A model generated the notes under the pieces. The model had not been told where the DNA came from. It saw only the letters and a program-made list of their open reading frames with translations, and did not search any database. Shown here in pieces: positions 15,576 to 27,477 of a stretch of DNA of 64,000 nucleotides; within the stretch, counting starts at the first letter, position 1; the number at the start of each line of letters is the position of its first letter. Source of the DNA: Histidinibacterium lentulum (GTDB taxonomy: Bacteria > Pseudomonadota > Alphaproteobacteria > Rhodobacterales > Rhodobacteraceae); assembly GCF_003789055.1 (NCBI RefSeq), contig NZ_ML119082.1, positions 248,001-312,000 of the forward strand, given 5' to 3'. Position numbers and translations under genes: made by a program.

Positions 15576-17240
15576 TCAGCCGGGGTCGCGCCAGCGGTTC
15601 ACGATCGGATAGCGCCGATCGAGCCAGAACGCGCGCATCGACAGCCTGGTGCCCGGAGCGGCCTGGAAGCGCTTGTATTCGCTTATGTAGAGGAGGTGCT
15701 CCACCTTCTTCACCGTGTCCCGGTCGTGGCCCGCCGCGACGCAGTCCGAGACGCTGGCCTCCTCGTCCACCAGACGACGCAGGATGTCGTCCAGCACCTC
15801 GTAGGGTGGCAGGCTGTCCTCGTCCTTCTGGTCCGGCTTCAGCTCCGCCGAAGGCGGCTTCGCGATCACCCGCTCGGGAATCACCTCGCCCGCCGGCCCC
15901 TCCATCCACGGGCGGTGACAGCCGTTCCGCCAGCGGCAGATCTCGAAGACCCGGGTCTTGTAGAGATCCTTGATCGGGTTGTAGCCGCCCGACATGTCGC
16001 CATAGATCGTGGCATAGCCCACGGCGACCTCGGACTTGTTGCCCGTGGTCAGCAGCATCTCCCCGAACTTGTTGGATTGCGCCATGAGCAGCATCCCGCG
16101 GATGCGGCTCTGCAGGTTCTCCTCGGTGATATCCTCGGCGAGCCCCTGGAACAGGGGCGCCAGCGCCGCAGTCGCCGCCGCGCGCACGCCCGCGATGGGT
16201 ACCGTGTCGAGCCGCATACCGAGGTTCGCCGCCACCGCCCGCGCATCGTCCAGCGAGGTCTCGGACGTGTATTCGGAGGGCAGCATAACGCCGCGCACGT
16301 TGTCCGGCCCCAGCGCATCCACCGCCACAGCCGCCACCGCCGCACTGTCGATGCCGCCCGAGAGGCCCAGCAGCACCTTCGAGAACCCGGTCTTCTTCAG
16401 GTAATCCCTCAGCGACAGGACCATGGCGTGCCAGTCCTGCTCGAGGCTCATCGGGAACGGCGCCTCCTCGCCCGCCTCGGCGTGCCAGCCCTCGCCGTTA
16501 TGGACGAAATCGACGTGCCTGAGCGCCTCCTCGAACACAGGCAGCCGCCCGGCCAGCGCGCCGTGCCGGTTCAGCACGAAGGAGCCGCCATCGAACACCT
16601 GGTCGTCCTGCCCGCCAACGAGGTTGAGATAGATCAGCGGGAGCCCGGTTTCCGTCACCCGCGCCACCATCTGGTTGAGTCGGATGTCGAACTTCTCCCG
16701 GAAGTAGGGAGAGCCGTTGGGCACGAGAAGGATCTCCGCTCCGCTTTCGGCCATGGTCTCGGCCACATCGGGAAACCAGGCGTCCTCGCAGATCGGCGTG
16801 CCGATCCGAGGCCCGCCCGCGGCAAGGCGGTAGGGCCCGGATATCGGACCCGAGGCAAACACCCGCCTCTCGTCGAACACGGTGTAGTTGGGCAGGTGAT
16901 GTTTGCGCATGACCGCCCGCATCGTCCCCTTCTCCAGCACGACATAGCAGTTGAAGAGTTGGCCGCCCTCGACCATTGGCGCGCCGATCCCCAACGCGGG
17001 GCCATCGGCGCAGTCCTGCGCCAGCCGCTCCAGATGCACCCGGCAATCGGCCACGAATGCGGGCTTCATCACCAGATCCTGCGCTTGGTAGCCCGCGAGA
17101 AACATCTCGGGCAGCGCCACCATGCCCGCCCCCGCCGCACGCCCGGCTTCCCACGCCTCGCGCGCCTGCGCCGCGTTGCCGGCGAGGTCCCCCACGCAGG
17201 CATTCAGTTGTGCGATCGTCAGGCGGAAGTGGTCGGTCAT
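15576..17240 (-). CDS. nadE: Glutamine-dependent NAD+ synthetase
   Basis: Final step of NAD synthesis: amidates nicotinic acid adenine dinucleotide using ammonia released from glutamine. The 554-aa protein fuses an N-terminal nitrilase-type glutaminase (triad E45 in LPEMF, K113 in MRKHHLPNY, C151 in PICEDAW) with a C-terminal synthetase domain bearing the ATP P-loop GLSGGIDSA near residue 300. TTGNKSEVAVGY and YGDMSGGYNPIKDLYKT are typical of the synthetase. No residue of the triad is missing. Confidence 0.95.
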   Translation of the reverse strand: MTDHFRLTIAQLNACVGDLAGNAAQAREAWEAGRAAGAGMVALPEMFLAGYQAQDLVMKPAFVADCRVHLERLAQDCADGPALGIGAPMVEGGQLFNCYVVLEKGTMRAVMRKHHLPNYTVFDERRVFASGPISGPYRLAAGGPRIGTPICEDAWFPDVAETMAESGAEILLVPNGSPYFREKFDIRLNQMVARVTETGLPLIYLNLVGGQDDQVFDGGSFVLNRHGALAGRLPVFEEALRHVDFVHNGEGWHAEAGEEAPFPMSLEQDWHAMVLSLRDYLKKTGFSKVLLGLSGGIDSAAVAAVAVDALGPDNVRGVMLPSEYTSETSLDDARAVAANLGMRLDTVPIAGVRAAATAALAPLFQGLAEDITEENLQSRIRGMLLMAQSNKFGEMLLTTGNKSEVAVGYATIYGDMSGGYNPIKDLYKTRVFEICRWRNGCHRPWMEGPAGEVIPERVIAKPPSAELKPDQKDEDSLPPYEVLDDILRRLVDEEASVSDCVAAGHDRDTVKKVEHLLYISEYKRFQAAPGTRLSMRAFWLDRRYPIVNRWRDPG

Positions 17241-17313
17241 GGGCAGTCCTCTTGCCGGTCAGCCCCATGTAGCAGACCGGGGGGCGAGGGGAAGGTTGGC
17301 GGGGGATCGACTG

Positions 17314-17748
17314 TCAGGCCGCGCTCCCGCGTCGCGGGCGCAGGCCCAGCTCCTCGTGGAACCGCAGCAGATAACCGTCCGGGTCCGCGACCACGAACTG
17401 CCTCTGCCCGGCCTTCTGCGGTCCGAGGCGGTACCATTTCTCTTCGACCGGCAGGACGAGCGGGTGGCCGCACCCGGCAAGGGCCGCGACCAGCGGAGCG
17501 ATCGTGGGCACGCGGATCTGGACGTTGAGCCCCCTGCCGAAGGGATGAGCGTCCGGCCGGTGCCGGCCCCCGAAGGTGCGGCCGAACCCGATCTGGTCGA
17601 TCATCAGTTCCGCCTCGCCGAGCCGGAGATAGCAGAACCCCTCCTCCGGCCGCTCGTAAAGGCAGTCGAACCCGAGGACATCGCAATAGAATGCCCGCGA
17701 CGCTTGCCAGTCGGAGACCGCGAACTCCGGAACGAGGGCGTTGCCCAA
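17314..17748 (-). CDS. VOC family protein (glyoxalase/bleomycin-resistance-like)
   Basis: Vicinal oxygen chelate fold protein of 144 aa. Characteristic elements: VPEFAVSDWQASRAFYCDVLGF at the N-terminus, ELMIDQIG in the middle and a C-terminal VVADPDGYLLRFHEELG with the metal-site Glu. The overall pattern is close to bleomycin-binding proteins (BLMA/BLMT), but resistance cannot be inferred from sequence alone since most such proteins have unknown ligands. It starts 10 bases before the ppk2 stop side and may be co-transcribed with ppk2-nadE on the minus strand. Confidence 0.82.
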   Translation of the reverse strand: MGNALVPEFAVSDWQASRAFYCDVLGFDCLYERPEEGFCYLRLGEAELMIDQIGFGRTFGGRHRPDAHPFGRGLNVQIRVPTIAPLVAALAGCGHPLVLPVEEKWYRLGPQKAGQRQFVVADPDGYLLRFHEELGLRPRRGSAA

Positions 17749-17758
17749 GGCCCGGTCC

Positions 17759-18676
17759 TCAGTATTTCGACGGCACGTAGAGCTCCGCAGGCAGGGCCGA
17801 GCGTTCGTAATCCGGGTTGTAGACCCGCTCAGGCAGGACGATCTCCTCGTGCGGCACCTCCTCGTAGGGGAAGAGCGACAGCAGGTGATCCATGCAGTTG
17901 AGCCGCGCGCGCTTCTTGTCGTTGCCGGGCACCACGTACCACGGCGCCTCGGGGATGTTGGTGCGGGCGAAGGTCTCTTCCTTGGCCTTGGTATAATCCT
18001 CCCAGCGCACGCGGCTCTGCAGGTCCATAGGGCTCAGTTTCCACTGCTTCAGCGGATCGTGGATGCGCATGAGAAACCGCATCTGCTGCTCCTCGTCGGT
18101 GATCGAGAACCAGTATTTCACCAGCCGGATGCCCGACCGCACCAGCATCCGCTCGAACTCCGGCACGTCCTGGAAGAATTGTTCCACCTGGTCCTCGGTG
18201 GCGAAGCCCATCACCCGCTCCACGCCCGAACGATTGTACCACGACCGGTCGAAAAGCACGATTTCACCCCCCGCAGGCAGGTGCGGGACATAACGCTGAA
18301 AATACCACTGGGTCTTTTCCCGATCCGACGGCGCGGGCAGCGCGACGGTCCGGACCACGCGCGGGTTGAGCCGCTGGGCGATGCGCTTGATCACGCCGCC
18401 CTTCCCGGCGCTGTCGCGGCCCTCGAAGATGATCACGACCTTCTGCCCGGTATGGGTCACCCAGTCCTGCAGCTTGATCAGCTCCGCCTGCAGATGCAGC
18501 AGCGCCCGGAAATAGTCGGGCCGCGGGATCGAGGGGCCATGGGCCTTGCGGTATATCTCGCGGATCTTCATCGACAGGACGGCATCCTCGAGCTCGATCT
18601 CGTAGTCCTCGTCGAGCGTGTCGGCCAGCTCCGCCTCGAGCCAGTCCTGCGCGCCCTGCCCGGTCTCGTCGTCCAT
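17759..18676 (-). CDS. ppk2: Polyphosphate kinase 2
   Basis: P-loop kinase of 305 aa that transfers phosphate between polyphosphate and nucleotides (class I PPK2, usually nucleoside diphosphates to triphosphates or the reverse). Walker A is EGRDSAGKGG (residues 85-94), Walker B FDRSWYNR (142-149), with the lid region rich in Arg/Lys after VERVMGF. The frame is open to 18991, but GGAGGG six bases before the ATG at 18676 decides the start and gives the family length. N-terminal acidic extension (residues 14-33) is common in this class. Confidence 0.92.
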   Translation of the reverse strand: MDDETGQGAQDWLEAELADTLDEDYEIELEDAVLSMKIREIYRKAHGPSIPRPDYFRALLHLQAELIKLQDWVTHTGQKVVIIFEGRDSAGKGGVIKRIAQRLNPRVVRTVALPAPSDREKTQWYFQRYVPHLPAGGEIVLFDRSWYNRSGVERVMGFATEDQVEQFFQDVPEFERMLVRSGIRLVKYWFSITDEEQQMRFLMRIHDPLKQWKLSPMDLQSRVRWEDYTKAKEETFARTNIPEAPWYVVPGNDKKRARLNCMDHLLSLFPYEEVPHEEIVLPERVYNPDYERSALPAELYVPSKY

Positions 18677-18872
18677 CTGTCCCTCCGGTTGCTGCCCGAC
18701 CATCTGATCACGTCCCTGTGACGGTTTCATTGACACGAAGCCGCTGCGGCTTGTCAGGCGTCCCATGCTCGGGCATTGTTCCGGCACAGGCAAGATGGCG
18801 CAAACCACCCGAAAACGGGGGCGCGGCACGAACAATCGGGCGGCCGGTCGGGGCCGCGAAACGGGCAGGGCC

Positions 18873-19184
18873 ATGCATCGTCTTTTACTCGTTCTGGCGG
18901 TTCTCGCGCTTGCATCCTGCGGCGGAGGCGGCAGTCGTCCCACGGGCGAGGTGGGGCAGGCCTGCATGTCCGCTGGCCGCTCCGCCGCCACCCCGCGGCT
19001 CTGTTCCTGTATCGACCAGGTGGCGGGCCGGACCCTGAGCCGCGCGGAGCAGCGCGAAACCGCGCGCTACATCCGCGACCCCGAGAAGCTTCAGGAGATG
19101 AAGCTCGACGACCGTCCACGCGCCGAAGAGATGTGGCGCACCTACGACCGGTTCGTGAACGCCGCGCGCACGGCCTGCGGCTGA
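18873..19184 (+). CDS. Putative lipoprotein, Cys-rich, unknown function
   Basis: Predicted lipoprotein of 103 aa: MHRLLLVLAVLALASC gives a signal peptide with lipobox LASC, acylated Cys at residue 16, followed by GGGG linker. The mature part has further cysteines (ACMSAGR, LCSCID, TACG) that could pair, and a helical charged middle (RAEQRETARYIRDPEKLQEM). No family recognised with certainty. The frame is open from 18765, but the lipoprotein start at 18873 with AGGG upstream is far better. It precedes the sirtuin gene by 23 bases. Confidence 0.7.
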   Translation: MHRLLLVLAVLALASCGGGGSRPTGEVGQACMSAGRSAATPRLCSCIDQVAGRTLSRAEQRETARYIRDPEKLQEMKLDDRPRAEEMWRTYDRFVNAARTACG

Positions 19185-19207
19185 CGGCCGGAGTCGAGGG
19201 CGCGTCG

Positions 19208-19894
19208 GTGAACATCGTAATCCTCACCGGGGCGGGCATTTCCGCCGAAAGCGGTCTCGGCACCTTCCGCGACGCGGGCGGCCTCTGGGCGCGCTTCCGC
19301 ATCGAGGATGTGGCGACCCCCGAGGCCTATGCGCGCGATCCGGCCCGGGTCCATGCCTTCTACGCCATGCGCCGGCACGAAGCTGCAAAGGCGGGACCCA
19401 ACGCCGCCCACCACGCGATCGCCCGGCTCGAGGCGGATCCCCGCCACAGGGTCACGCTGATCACCCAGAACGTCGACGCGCTGCACGAAGCCGCCGGGAG
19501 CCGTCCGCTTCACATGCACGGCACCCTCGCGGGCGCGCTCTGCGCCGCCTGCGGACACCGCTGGACCGCACCCCTCGCCATGGACGAAACCACGCCCTGC
19601 CCGGCCTGCGACCGGACCACGTCCCGCCCCGACGTCGTGTGGTTCGGCGAGGTCCCACGGCATCTCGACGAGATCGACGCCGCCCTCTCCGCCGCCGATC
19701 TCTTCGTGGCGATCGGCACGAGCGGCGAGGTCTATCCCGCCGCCGGCTTCGTGGAACTTGCCGCCGCTGCGGGCGCCGAGACGCTGGAACTCAACCTCGA
19801 GCCCACGTCCAGCAGGTTCGACAGGCGACTGACCGGCCCCGCGACACGCACCGTCCCGGACTGGGTCGAAACCCTTTCCGGGCCCGCGGCCTGA
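19208..19894 (+). CDS. cobB: NAD-dependent protein deacylase (class III sirtuin, CobB/SIR2 family)
   Basis: Removes acyl groups from lysine using NAD+. The 228-aa protein starts at GTG 19208, with GAGGG seven bases upstream. Motifs: GAGISAESG (residues 8-16), TQNVD, catalytic His104 in MHGTL, zinc cysteines C112, C115, C131 and C134, and the Y52-xx-R55 pair in FYAMRR, which in SIRT5 and CobB confers recognition of succinyl and malonyl groups. Both deacetylase and desuccinylase activity are therefore plausible. Lies downstream of the small lipoprotein gene; no substrate gene such as acs is adjacent. Confidence 0.92.
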   Translation: MNIVILTGAGISAESGLGTFRDAGGLWARFRIEDVATPEAYARDPARVHAFYAMRRHEAAKAGPNAAHHAIARLEADPRHRVTLITQNVDALHEAAGSRPLHMHGTLAGALCAACGHRWTAPLAMDETTPCPACDRTTSRPDVVWFGEVPRHLDEIDAALSAADLFVAIGTSGEVYPAAGFVELAAAAGAETLELNLEPTSSRFDRRLTGPATRTVPDWVETLSGPAA

Positions 19895-19897
19895 GCC

Positions 19898-20248
19898 TCA
19901 CCTGATGTCCCAGTGATCCTCGTCGGCGATCTCACCCACCGCCGTCCAGCCCACCCGCACCCGTGCCACGCGCGTGTCACCCCATGTCCGGAAGACGATC
20001 TCGAAGTCTTCGGCCGTCACCTCCTCGGCGGAGACGTCCGCGCGGGCGTTCGCGCCGTCCGCGATGTCCCACATCGTCAGCGAGACACTGACCGCGGGGG
20101 GCTCCAGAAAAGCCTCGGAAAAGGCCACGGTCCTCGCGATGCGGCGCGGCCCGTGCCCGGTCCACATCTCGCCGTCGTTCTGGAAATCCGAGAACAGGAC
20201 CACGTCGCCCTGGTCCACGCCGATGAGATGGTGCCGGAGTTTCTTCAT
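19898..20248 (-). CDS. H-type lectin domain protein
   Basis: A 116-aa stand-alone domain that reads like the H-type lectin fold (PF09458): VVLFSDFQNDG, the FSEAFLEPPAVSVSLTMWD strand pair (given here as FSEAFLEPP and VSVSLTMWD), an RADVSAEEVTAEDFEI segment, FRTWGDTRVARVRVGW and the closing W-x-A-x-G. In animals and slime moulds this domain binds N-acetylgalactosamine; in bacteria its role is uncertain. There is no signal peptide. ATG 20248 is preferred over 20320 because the domain begins there, though the ribosome site is poor. Convergent with the sirtuin gene, 3 bases apart. Confidence 0.75.
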   Translation of the reverse strand: MKKLRHHLIGVDQGDVVLFSDFQNDGEMWTGHGPRRIARTVAFSEAFLEPPAVSVSLTMWDIADGANARADVSAEEVTAEDFEIVFRTWGDTRVARVRVGWTAVGEIADEDHWDIR

Positions 20249-20300
20249 CCTGTGCAGACGTCGTGCCTTCCAGAGCGTTAACGACCCGAATTCCCGAAGA

Positions 20301-21518
20301 CTATGGGTTTTTGAGGGCATCCGCGCGCCCCTCGCGGATCAATCGGGGCAGGAGCGGCAGAATGGCCACGATCAGCAGTGCCGAGAACAGGAACGGCGCC
20401 CCGGGCAGATAGGGACCTCTGTCGTCGGCATGGATCTCGAAGATCCGCGTGACCACGAGCGGCGACAGGATTGCCGAGATCGCGGCGAGCGCGGCGATCA
20501 CCCCCTGCACGAGCCCCTGCCGGTCCTCGCCCACCCGGTTCGCCGTCATGGCGGTCATCGTCGCGGGCGCCATGTCGCTCAGGCAGGCGAAGGCGGTCAG
20601 CACGAGCACCATCCAGACCGCGTTGGCGAAACCCAGCCCCACCATGGCAATCAGCCCGCAGATCACGGCCAGCCACAGAGTCCCGCCCTCGCCCAGCGTC
20701 CGGATCAGCGGGCGCATCAGCACGCCTTGGGTGAACGCAACGCCGATCCCGTAGAAGGCCAGCGTCGCCCCGATCGCCGCAGGCGTCCAGTCGAAGAGTG
20801 CGGTCAGGTAGAAGGCCCAGATCGTCGGGTAGACCATGTTGGCGAACTCGAAGACGAAGAGCAGGACCAGAGGGAGCGCCAGAAGCGGCACCCGGAAGGC
20901 GTTCACGATGGTGGCGAAGGGGTTCAGGTCCGACCGCCGGAAGGGCCGCCGATGCTCGGGCTTCAGGCTCTCCGGCAGCGCCACGATGCCGAAGATCGCA
21001 TTGGCGGCCGACAGCCCCGCCGCGATCCAGAAGGGCGCCGTGACATGGATCGACGCGGCAAGCCCGCCGATGATCGGCCCGAGCACGAAACCGATCCCGA
21101 AGGCAGCGCCGATAAGGCCAAAATTTGCGGCCCGGTCCTCCTTCTTCGAGACATCGGCGATATAGGCGGTGGCGGTCACGTAGGTCGCCCCGGACATCCC
21201 CGCGAGCGCCCGGCCCAGAAGCAGCAGCCAGAAGGTCCCTGCCAGCGCCATCAGGACATAGTCGAGAGCCAGAAGGACCAGCGCCGCGATCAGGATCGGC
21301 TTGCGGCCGTAGGCATCCGACAGTCCTCCCACCACGGGTGCGAAGAAGAACTGCGTGGCGGCATAGGAAGCCATCAGAACGCCGCCCCAGACGGACCCCT
21401 GCGCCACGTCTTCGGCACCCACGCGCAGCATCAACTCCGGGAGGATCGGAAAGACGATGCCGATGCCGATCGCGTCGATCAGCAGAGTGGCGAGGATGAA
21501 GACCATGGAGCGCGGCAT
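20301..21518 (-). CDS. MFS transporter, TetA/TCR-like drug:H+ antiporter family
   Basis: Twelve-segment inner-membrane exporter of about 405 aa. The N-terminal MVFILATLLIDAIGIGIVFP pattern, motif A GGLSDAYGRKP between segments 2 and 3, and motif C-like GPIIGG in segment 5 place it with the Tet/TCR (12-TMS) family. Many chromosomal members in Rhodobacterales carry this signature without conferring tetracycline resistance, so the substrate is open. TTG 21554 and ATG 21506 are alternative starts. It precedes the H-lectin gene on the same strand by 52 bases; no TetR-type repressor lies beside it. Confidence 0.87.
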   Translation of the reverse strand: MPRSMVFILATLLIDAIGIGIVFPILPELMLRVGAEDVAQGSVWGGVLMASYAATQFFFAPVVGGLSDAYGRKPILIAALVLLALDYVLMALAGTFWLLLLGRALAGMSGATYVTATAYIADVSKKEDRAANFGLIGAAFGIGFVLGPIIGGLAASIHVTAPFWIAAGLSAANAIFGIVALPESLKPEHRRPFRRSDLNPFATIVNAFRVPLLALPLVLLFVFEFANMVYPTIWAFYLTALFDWTPAAIGATLAFYGIGVAFTQGVLMRPLIRTLGEGGTLWLAVICGLIAMVGLGFANAVWMVLVLTAFACLSDMAPATMTAMTANRVGEDRQGLVQGVIAALAAISAILSPLVVTRIFEIHADDRGPYLPGAPFLFSALLIVAILPLLPRLIREGRADALKNP

Positions 21519-21614
21519 GAACCGGCGAATGCGCCCGCCCGGCCCCAAGGTCAAGCGTCAAGGCTTGACGCCGTGAAGCCTCTCGCGGCCAATGGTCGAA
21601 ACGGGAGGGCCGTC

Positions 21615-21911
21615 ATGGCGGACGACAGGATCGAGGTGGAGAATCCGAACACACCGGGGCGCACCGAGAGGGTGAATCGCGCCAAGTACGAGGCCATGCG
21701 CGCGGCGCTCCTGCCGGTCCTGCCCGACGCGGCACCGGGACTCACCGTGCCGGAAGCCAAGGCAGCGCTGCTGCCCGCCCTTCCCGAGGATCTCTTTCCG
21801 GAAGGCAAGACCGCGGGTTGGTGGCTGAAGTGCGTCCAGCTCGACCTCGAGGCCAAGGGCGTGATCGCCCGCGCGCCGAAGCCGCCCGTGCGGCTCTACC
21901 GAAGCGCCTGA
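21615..21911 (+). CDS. Small conserved protein (DUF6958-like)
   Basis: A 98-aa cytosolic protein with GGAGGG (21604-21609) before the ATG. Layout: PNTPGRTERVNRAKYEAMR, a predicted helix, LTVPEAKAALLPALPE, then the conserved GWWLKCVQLDLEAKG and a final PPVRLYR. This matches a small uncharacterised family I recall as DUF6958, found in many alphaproteobacteria and occasionally beside DNA-binding genes. The winged-helix-like end suggests, but does not show, nucleic-acid binding. Confidence 0.68.
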   Translation: MADDRIEVENPNTPGRTERVNRAKYEAMRAALLPVLPDAAPGLTVPEAKAALLPALPEDLFPEGKTAGWWLKCVQLDLEAKGVIARAPKPPVRLYRSA

Positions 21912-22124
21912 AGGACCGCGACACCCCTACGTTCCAACGCCTGGCTTGGTCTTCGTCGCGGCCTTCGCGTCGCTTCTGGCGCGGCTCGTGACCGTCGTCC
22001 GGATGAGCCGCGGCGGCGGAACCGTGATCGTGGGGCGTGGCCGTCGCGTTCACCCGCCACAGCCCGGAGTGAGGCAGCAGGCACGGCGCTCTGGGTTCTT
22101 CTGGCCGGAATTACCCGAGACGCA

Positions 22125-22159
22125 GGGCCGGAAACGCGAAACGGCCCCCGGAGGGGCCG
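22125..22159 (-). terminator. Likely terminator of the F1 ATP synthase operon
   Basis: Stem CGGCCCC / GGGGCCG with loop CGGA (22142-22159), 26 bases beyond the atpC stop; on the minus strand it is followed by TTTCGCGTTTCC, a broken T tract. The rest of the 21912-22184 gap shows no gene I can support. Confidence 0.55.
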
Positions 22160-22184
22160 CCGCCACCGCCGCGCCGGATGGCGA

Positions 22185-22622
22185 TCAGAGGTTCGCCTGG
22201 TCCGTCGAAAGGCCGATATGTCCGCCCACCGCAACCATGTCCGACAAGAGCTTCGCCGCGTCGTCGACGAGGCCCGGCTCGTTCTCCCAGGTCTCCTGCG
22301 CCTTGCGGTAGGCGTTCTTGGCCTCCTCCAGCATGGCGTTCATGATCTCCTGGGTCATCTCGGCCCGCGGCACTGCCTGCTCGGCAAGCACGGTGACGCC
22401 ACCGGCGCCGATCTCGGCGAAGCCGCCCGAGACGACGTATTCCGCCATGTCCCCGCCCGAACCCGCGCGCAGGATCCCCGGACGCAGGGTGGTGATCGTC
22501 GGGGCGTGGTCGGCCATGGCCGTCATGTCGCCGTCCGCGCCGGGAATCTGGACCTCGGTCACCTCGGTGCGCGCGAGGCGGCGCTCCGGGCTCACGAGGT
22601 CGAAGGTGAAGCTGTCAGCCAT
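22185..22622 (-). CDS. atpC: ATP synthase F1 subunit epsilon
   Basis: Central-stalk and regulatory subunit of F1, 145 aa. The N-terminal beta-sandwich opens [12 protein letters not shown] and contains the [18 protein letters not shown] loop contacting subunit c/gamma; the C-terminal helical part carries the [15 protein letters not shown] helix. Last gene of atpHAGDC, 9 bases after atpD, with a likely terminator following. Length fits the alphaproteobacterial form. Confidence 0.95.
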   Translation of the reverse strand: MADSFTFDLVSPERRLARTEVTEVQIPGADGDMTAMADHAPTITTLRPGILRAGSGGDMAEYVVSGGFAEIGAGGVTVLAEQAVPRAEMTQEIMNAMLEEAKNAYRKAQETWENEPGLVDDAAKLLSDMVAVGGHIGLSTDQANL

Positions 22623-22631
22623 GCCCGCTCC

Positions 22632-24074
<1,443 letters not shown>

Positions 24075-24959
24075 CTAGAGCGCCTCGGCGCCCGAAATAA
24101 TCTCGATCAGCTCGTTGGTGATCACCGCCTGGCGGGTCCGATTGAACTCGATCGTCAGCTTGTCGATCATTTCCCCGGCGTTCCGTGTGGCGTTGTCCAT
24201 CGCCGTCATCCGTGCGCCTTGCTCGGACGCGCCGTTCTCGAGAAGCGCCGAGAAGATCTGCGTGGCCACCCCGCGCGGCAGCAGGTCGGCGAGGATCTCC
24301 TCCTCGGACGGCTCGTAATCATAGAGCGCGCCGGACCCCGTCGCCTCCTCCTCTTCGGCTTCCCCGTAGGATGCGGGGATCACCTGCTGCGCCGTCGGCT
24401 CCTGGGTCACGACGTTGACGAACTTCGAGTAGAAGATCGTCGCCACGTCGAACTCGCCCTCGTCGAACCGGTTCAGCACGTCCTTCGCGATGCCCTGCGC
24501 CTCGGCATAGCCGATGCGCTTGACGTCCGAGAGATCCACATGACCGACGAAGTGGTCCGCGTAGCCGCGCTTCAGCACGTCCCGGCCCTTCTTTCCGACG
24601 GTGAGGATCTTCACGGTCTTGCCCTCGCCGAGCAGCCGCTCGGCATGGGTCCGCGCCAGCTTGGCGATGTTGGAGTTGAAGCCGCCGCAAAGCCCGCGCT
24701 CGGCCGTCATCACCACCAGGAGATGCACGTCCTGCTTGCCGGTTCCGGCCAGCAGCTTCGGCGCGCTTTCGCTGTCGCCCACGGATTTCGCCAGCGTCGC
24801 CATCACCGCGTTGAACCGTTCGGCATAGGGACGCGACATCTCCGCCGCCTCCTGCGCCCGGCGCAGCTTGGCGGCAGCGACCATCTGCATCGCCTTGGTG
24901 ATCTTGCGGGTCGACTTGACCGACGAGATCCGGTTCTTGAGGTCCTTGAGGTTGGCCAT
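24075..24959 (-). CDS. atpG: ATP synthase F1 subunit gamma
   Basis: Rotor shaft subunit, 294 aa. N-terminal helix [20 protein letters not shown] and C-terminal helix with [15 protein letters not shown] are the two conserved ends that form the coiled coil within the alpha/beta ring; [17 protein letters not shown] lies in the central domain. An acidic insert [10 protein letters not shown] around residue 205 is seen in rhodobacterial relatives. Twelve bases separate it from atpA. Confidence 0.97.
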   Translation of the reverse strand: MANLKDLKNRISSVKSTRKITKAMQMVAAAKLRRAQEAAEMSRPYAERFNAVMATLAKSVGDSESAPKLLAGTGKQDVHLLVVMTAERGLCGGFNSNIAKLARTHAERLLGEGKTVKILTVGKKGRDVLKRGYADHFVGHVDLSDVKRIGYAEAQGIAKDVLNRFDEGEFDVATIFYSKFVNVVTQEPTAQQVIPASYGEAEEEEATGSGALYDYEPSEEEILADLLPRGVATQIFSALLENGASEQGARMTAMDNATRNAGEMIDKLTIEFNRTRQAVITNELIEIISGAEAL

Positions 24960-24971
24960 CTCTCCGGCCCC

Positions 24972-26506
<1,535 letters not shown>

Positions 26507-26507
<1 letters not shown>

Positions 26508-27067
26508 TAGCGTGCCTCTTTCATAACGGTCTGGAGTTGGGCGAGCTTCGACTTGATCGACGTGTCGATCATCCGGCTGCCCACCTTGATGACGAGACCG
26601 CCGATGAGGCTTTCATCGACGGACTGGTTGATCTTGACGGTCTTGCCTTCGCCGGCCGTCAGCATCTTCTCGAGCTCGGCGGACTGCGTGTCGGACAGCG
26701 GCTTGGCGGAAATCACGTCGGCCTCGACCTCGCCCCGCTCCACCGAAAGCCGGCGACGCAGCGCGCGCAGCATGTGCGGCAGCACGAAAAGACGGCGTTT
26801 CTGGGCCATGAGGCCGAGAACGTTGGTGACGGTGGCCGAGAGGCCCATCTTCTGCGCGAGCGCGGTCATCGCGGTGCCCTGCTGGTCGCGGCTGTAGACC
26901 GGCGAGGAGATCAGGTCCCGAAGGTCCCCGCTCTCGTCCAGCGCGGTTCCGAGGGCGTCGAGGTCGGCGGATAGCCCGTCGAGCGCGCCTTCCTCCTTCA
27001 TCAGGTCGAAAACAGCGGTGGCGTACCGCTCGGCGATGCCGGATGAAATCGAAGCTGGTTCGGACAC
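26507..27067 (-). CDS. atpH: ATP synthase F1 subunit delta
   Basis: Peripheral stalk subunit (OSCP homologue), 186 aa, tying F1 to subunit b. The [10 protein letters not shown]-terminal helix and C-terminal [20 protein letters not shown] are diagnostic. First gene of atpHAGDC. Two GTG codons compete for the start: 27073 and 27067; the second is chosen because the AAAGGG site is then five bases away and the usual (M)SEPASIS N-terminus results. No F0 genes are adjacent, as is usual in Rhodobacterales. Confidence 0.95.
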
Positions 27068-27477
27068 GTCCACCCTTTCGATCGTGCGGAACCTGTTCCG
27101 GTCCCCGATTATCGTTCAGCCCGATCCATCCGGCGCCCTCGGGGTGTCGGCTGGGTCAGGCGGTATGTTCGCGTCCCGAAATCCCCCGGGGGCCGCAAAA
27201 TCAGGGGCGATGTAGCAGAGCGTCCGGGGTGGGGCAACCGCCAAGCGGCGGAGGCCCGCGGGGCGGTCGCCAGCGCGGGAAGGCTCCTGCGAAGGGTGCG
27301 ACGCTTTGTGCCATTCGCCCGGAGGAACGGCGACACGCGGGCCTGCGCCGCAACGCGGCATGTCCTTCCGGGAATGCGCCGCGCGGCACGATCGTTCCCC
27401 ATTGCCGCCCAATTGGCGCCGCCTTGGCCCGTCATTGGTTCGGGATCAATCCTGCTGGAGGCCGGGCATTGTCCGGC
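27068..27477. other. Intergenic region between divergent atp operon and a membrane-anchored unknown
   Basis: About 410 bases with no gene I can support; short frames on both strands have no ribosome site or recognisable product. It must contain the atp promoter (minus strand) and that of the gene at 27478 (plus strand), but I cannot place either with confidence. Confidence 0.6.

Noticed and set aside
15471-17528. 685-codon plus-strand frame opposite nadE
   Set aside because: Composition-driven shadow; nadE on the other strand is unmistakable.
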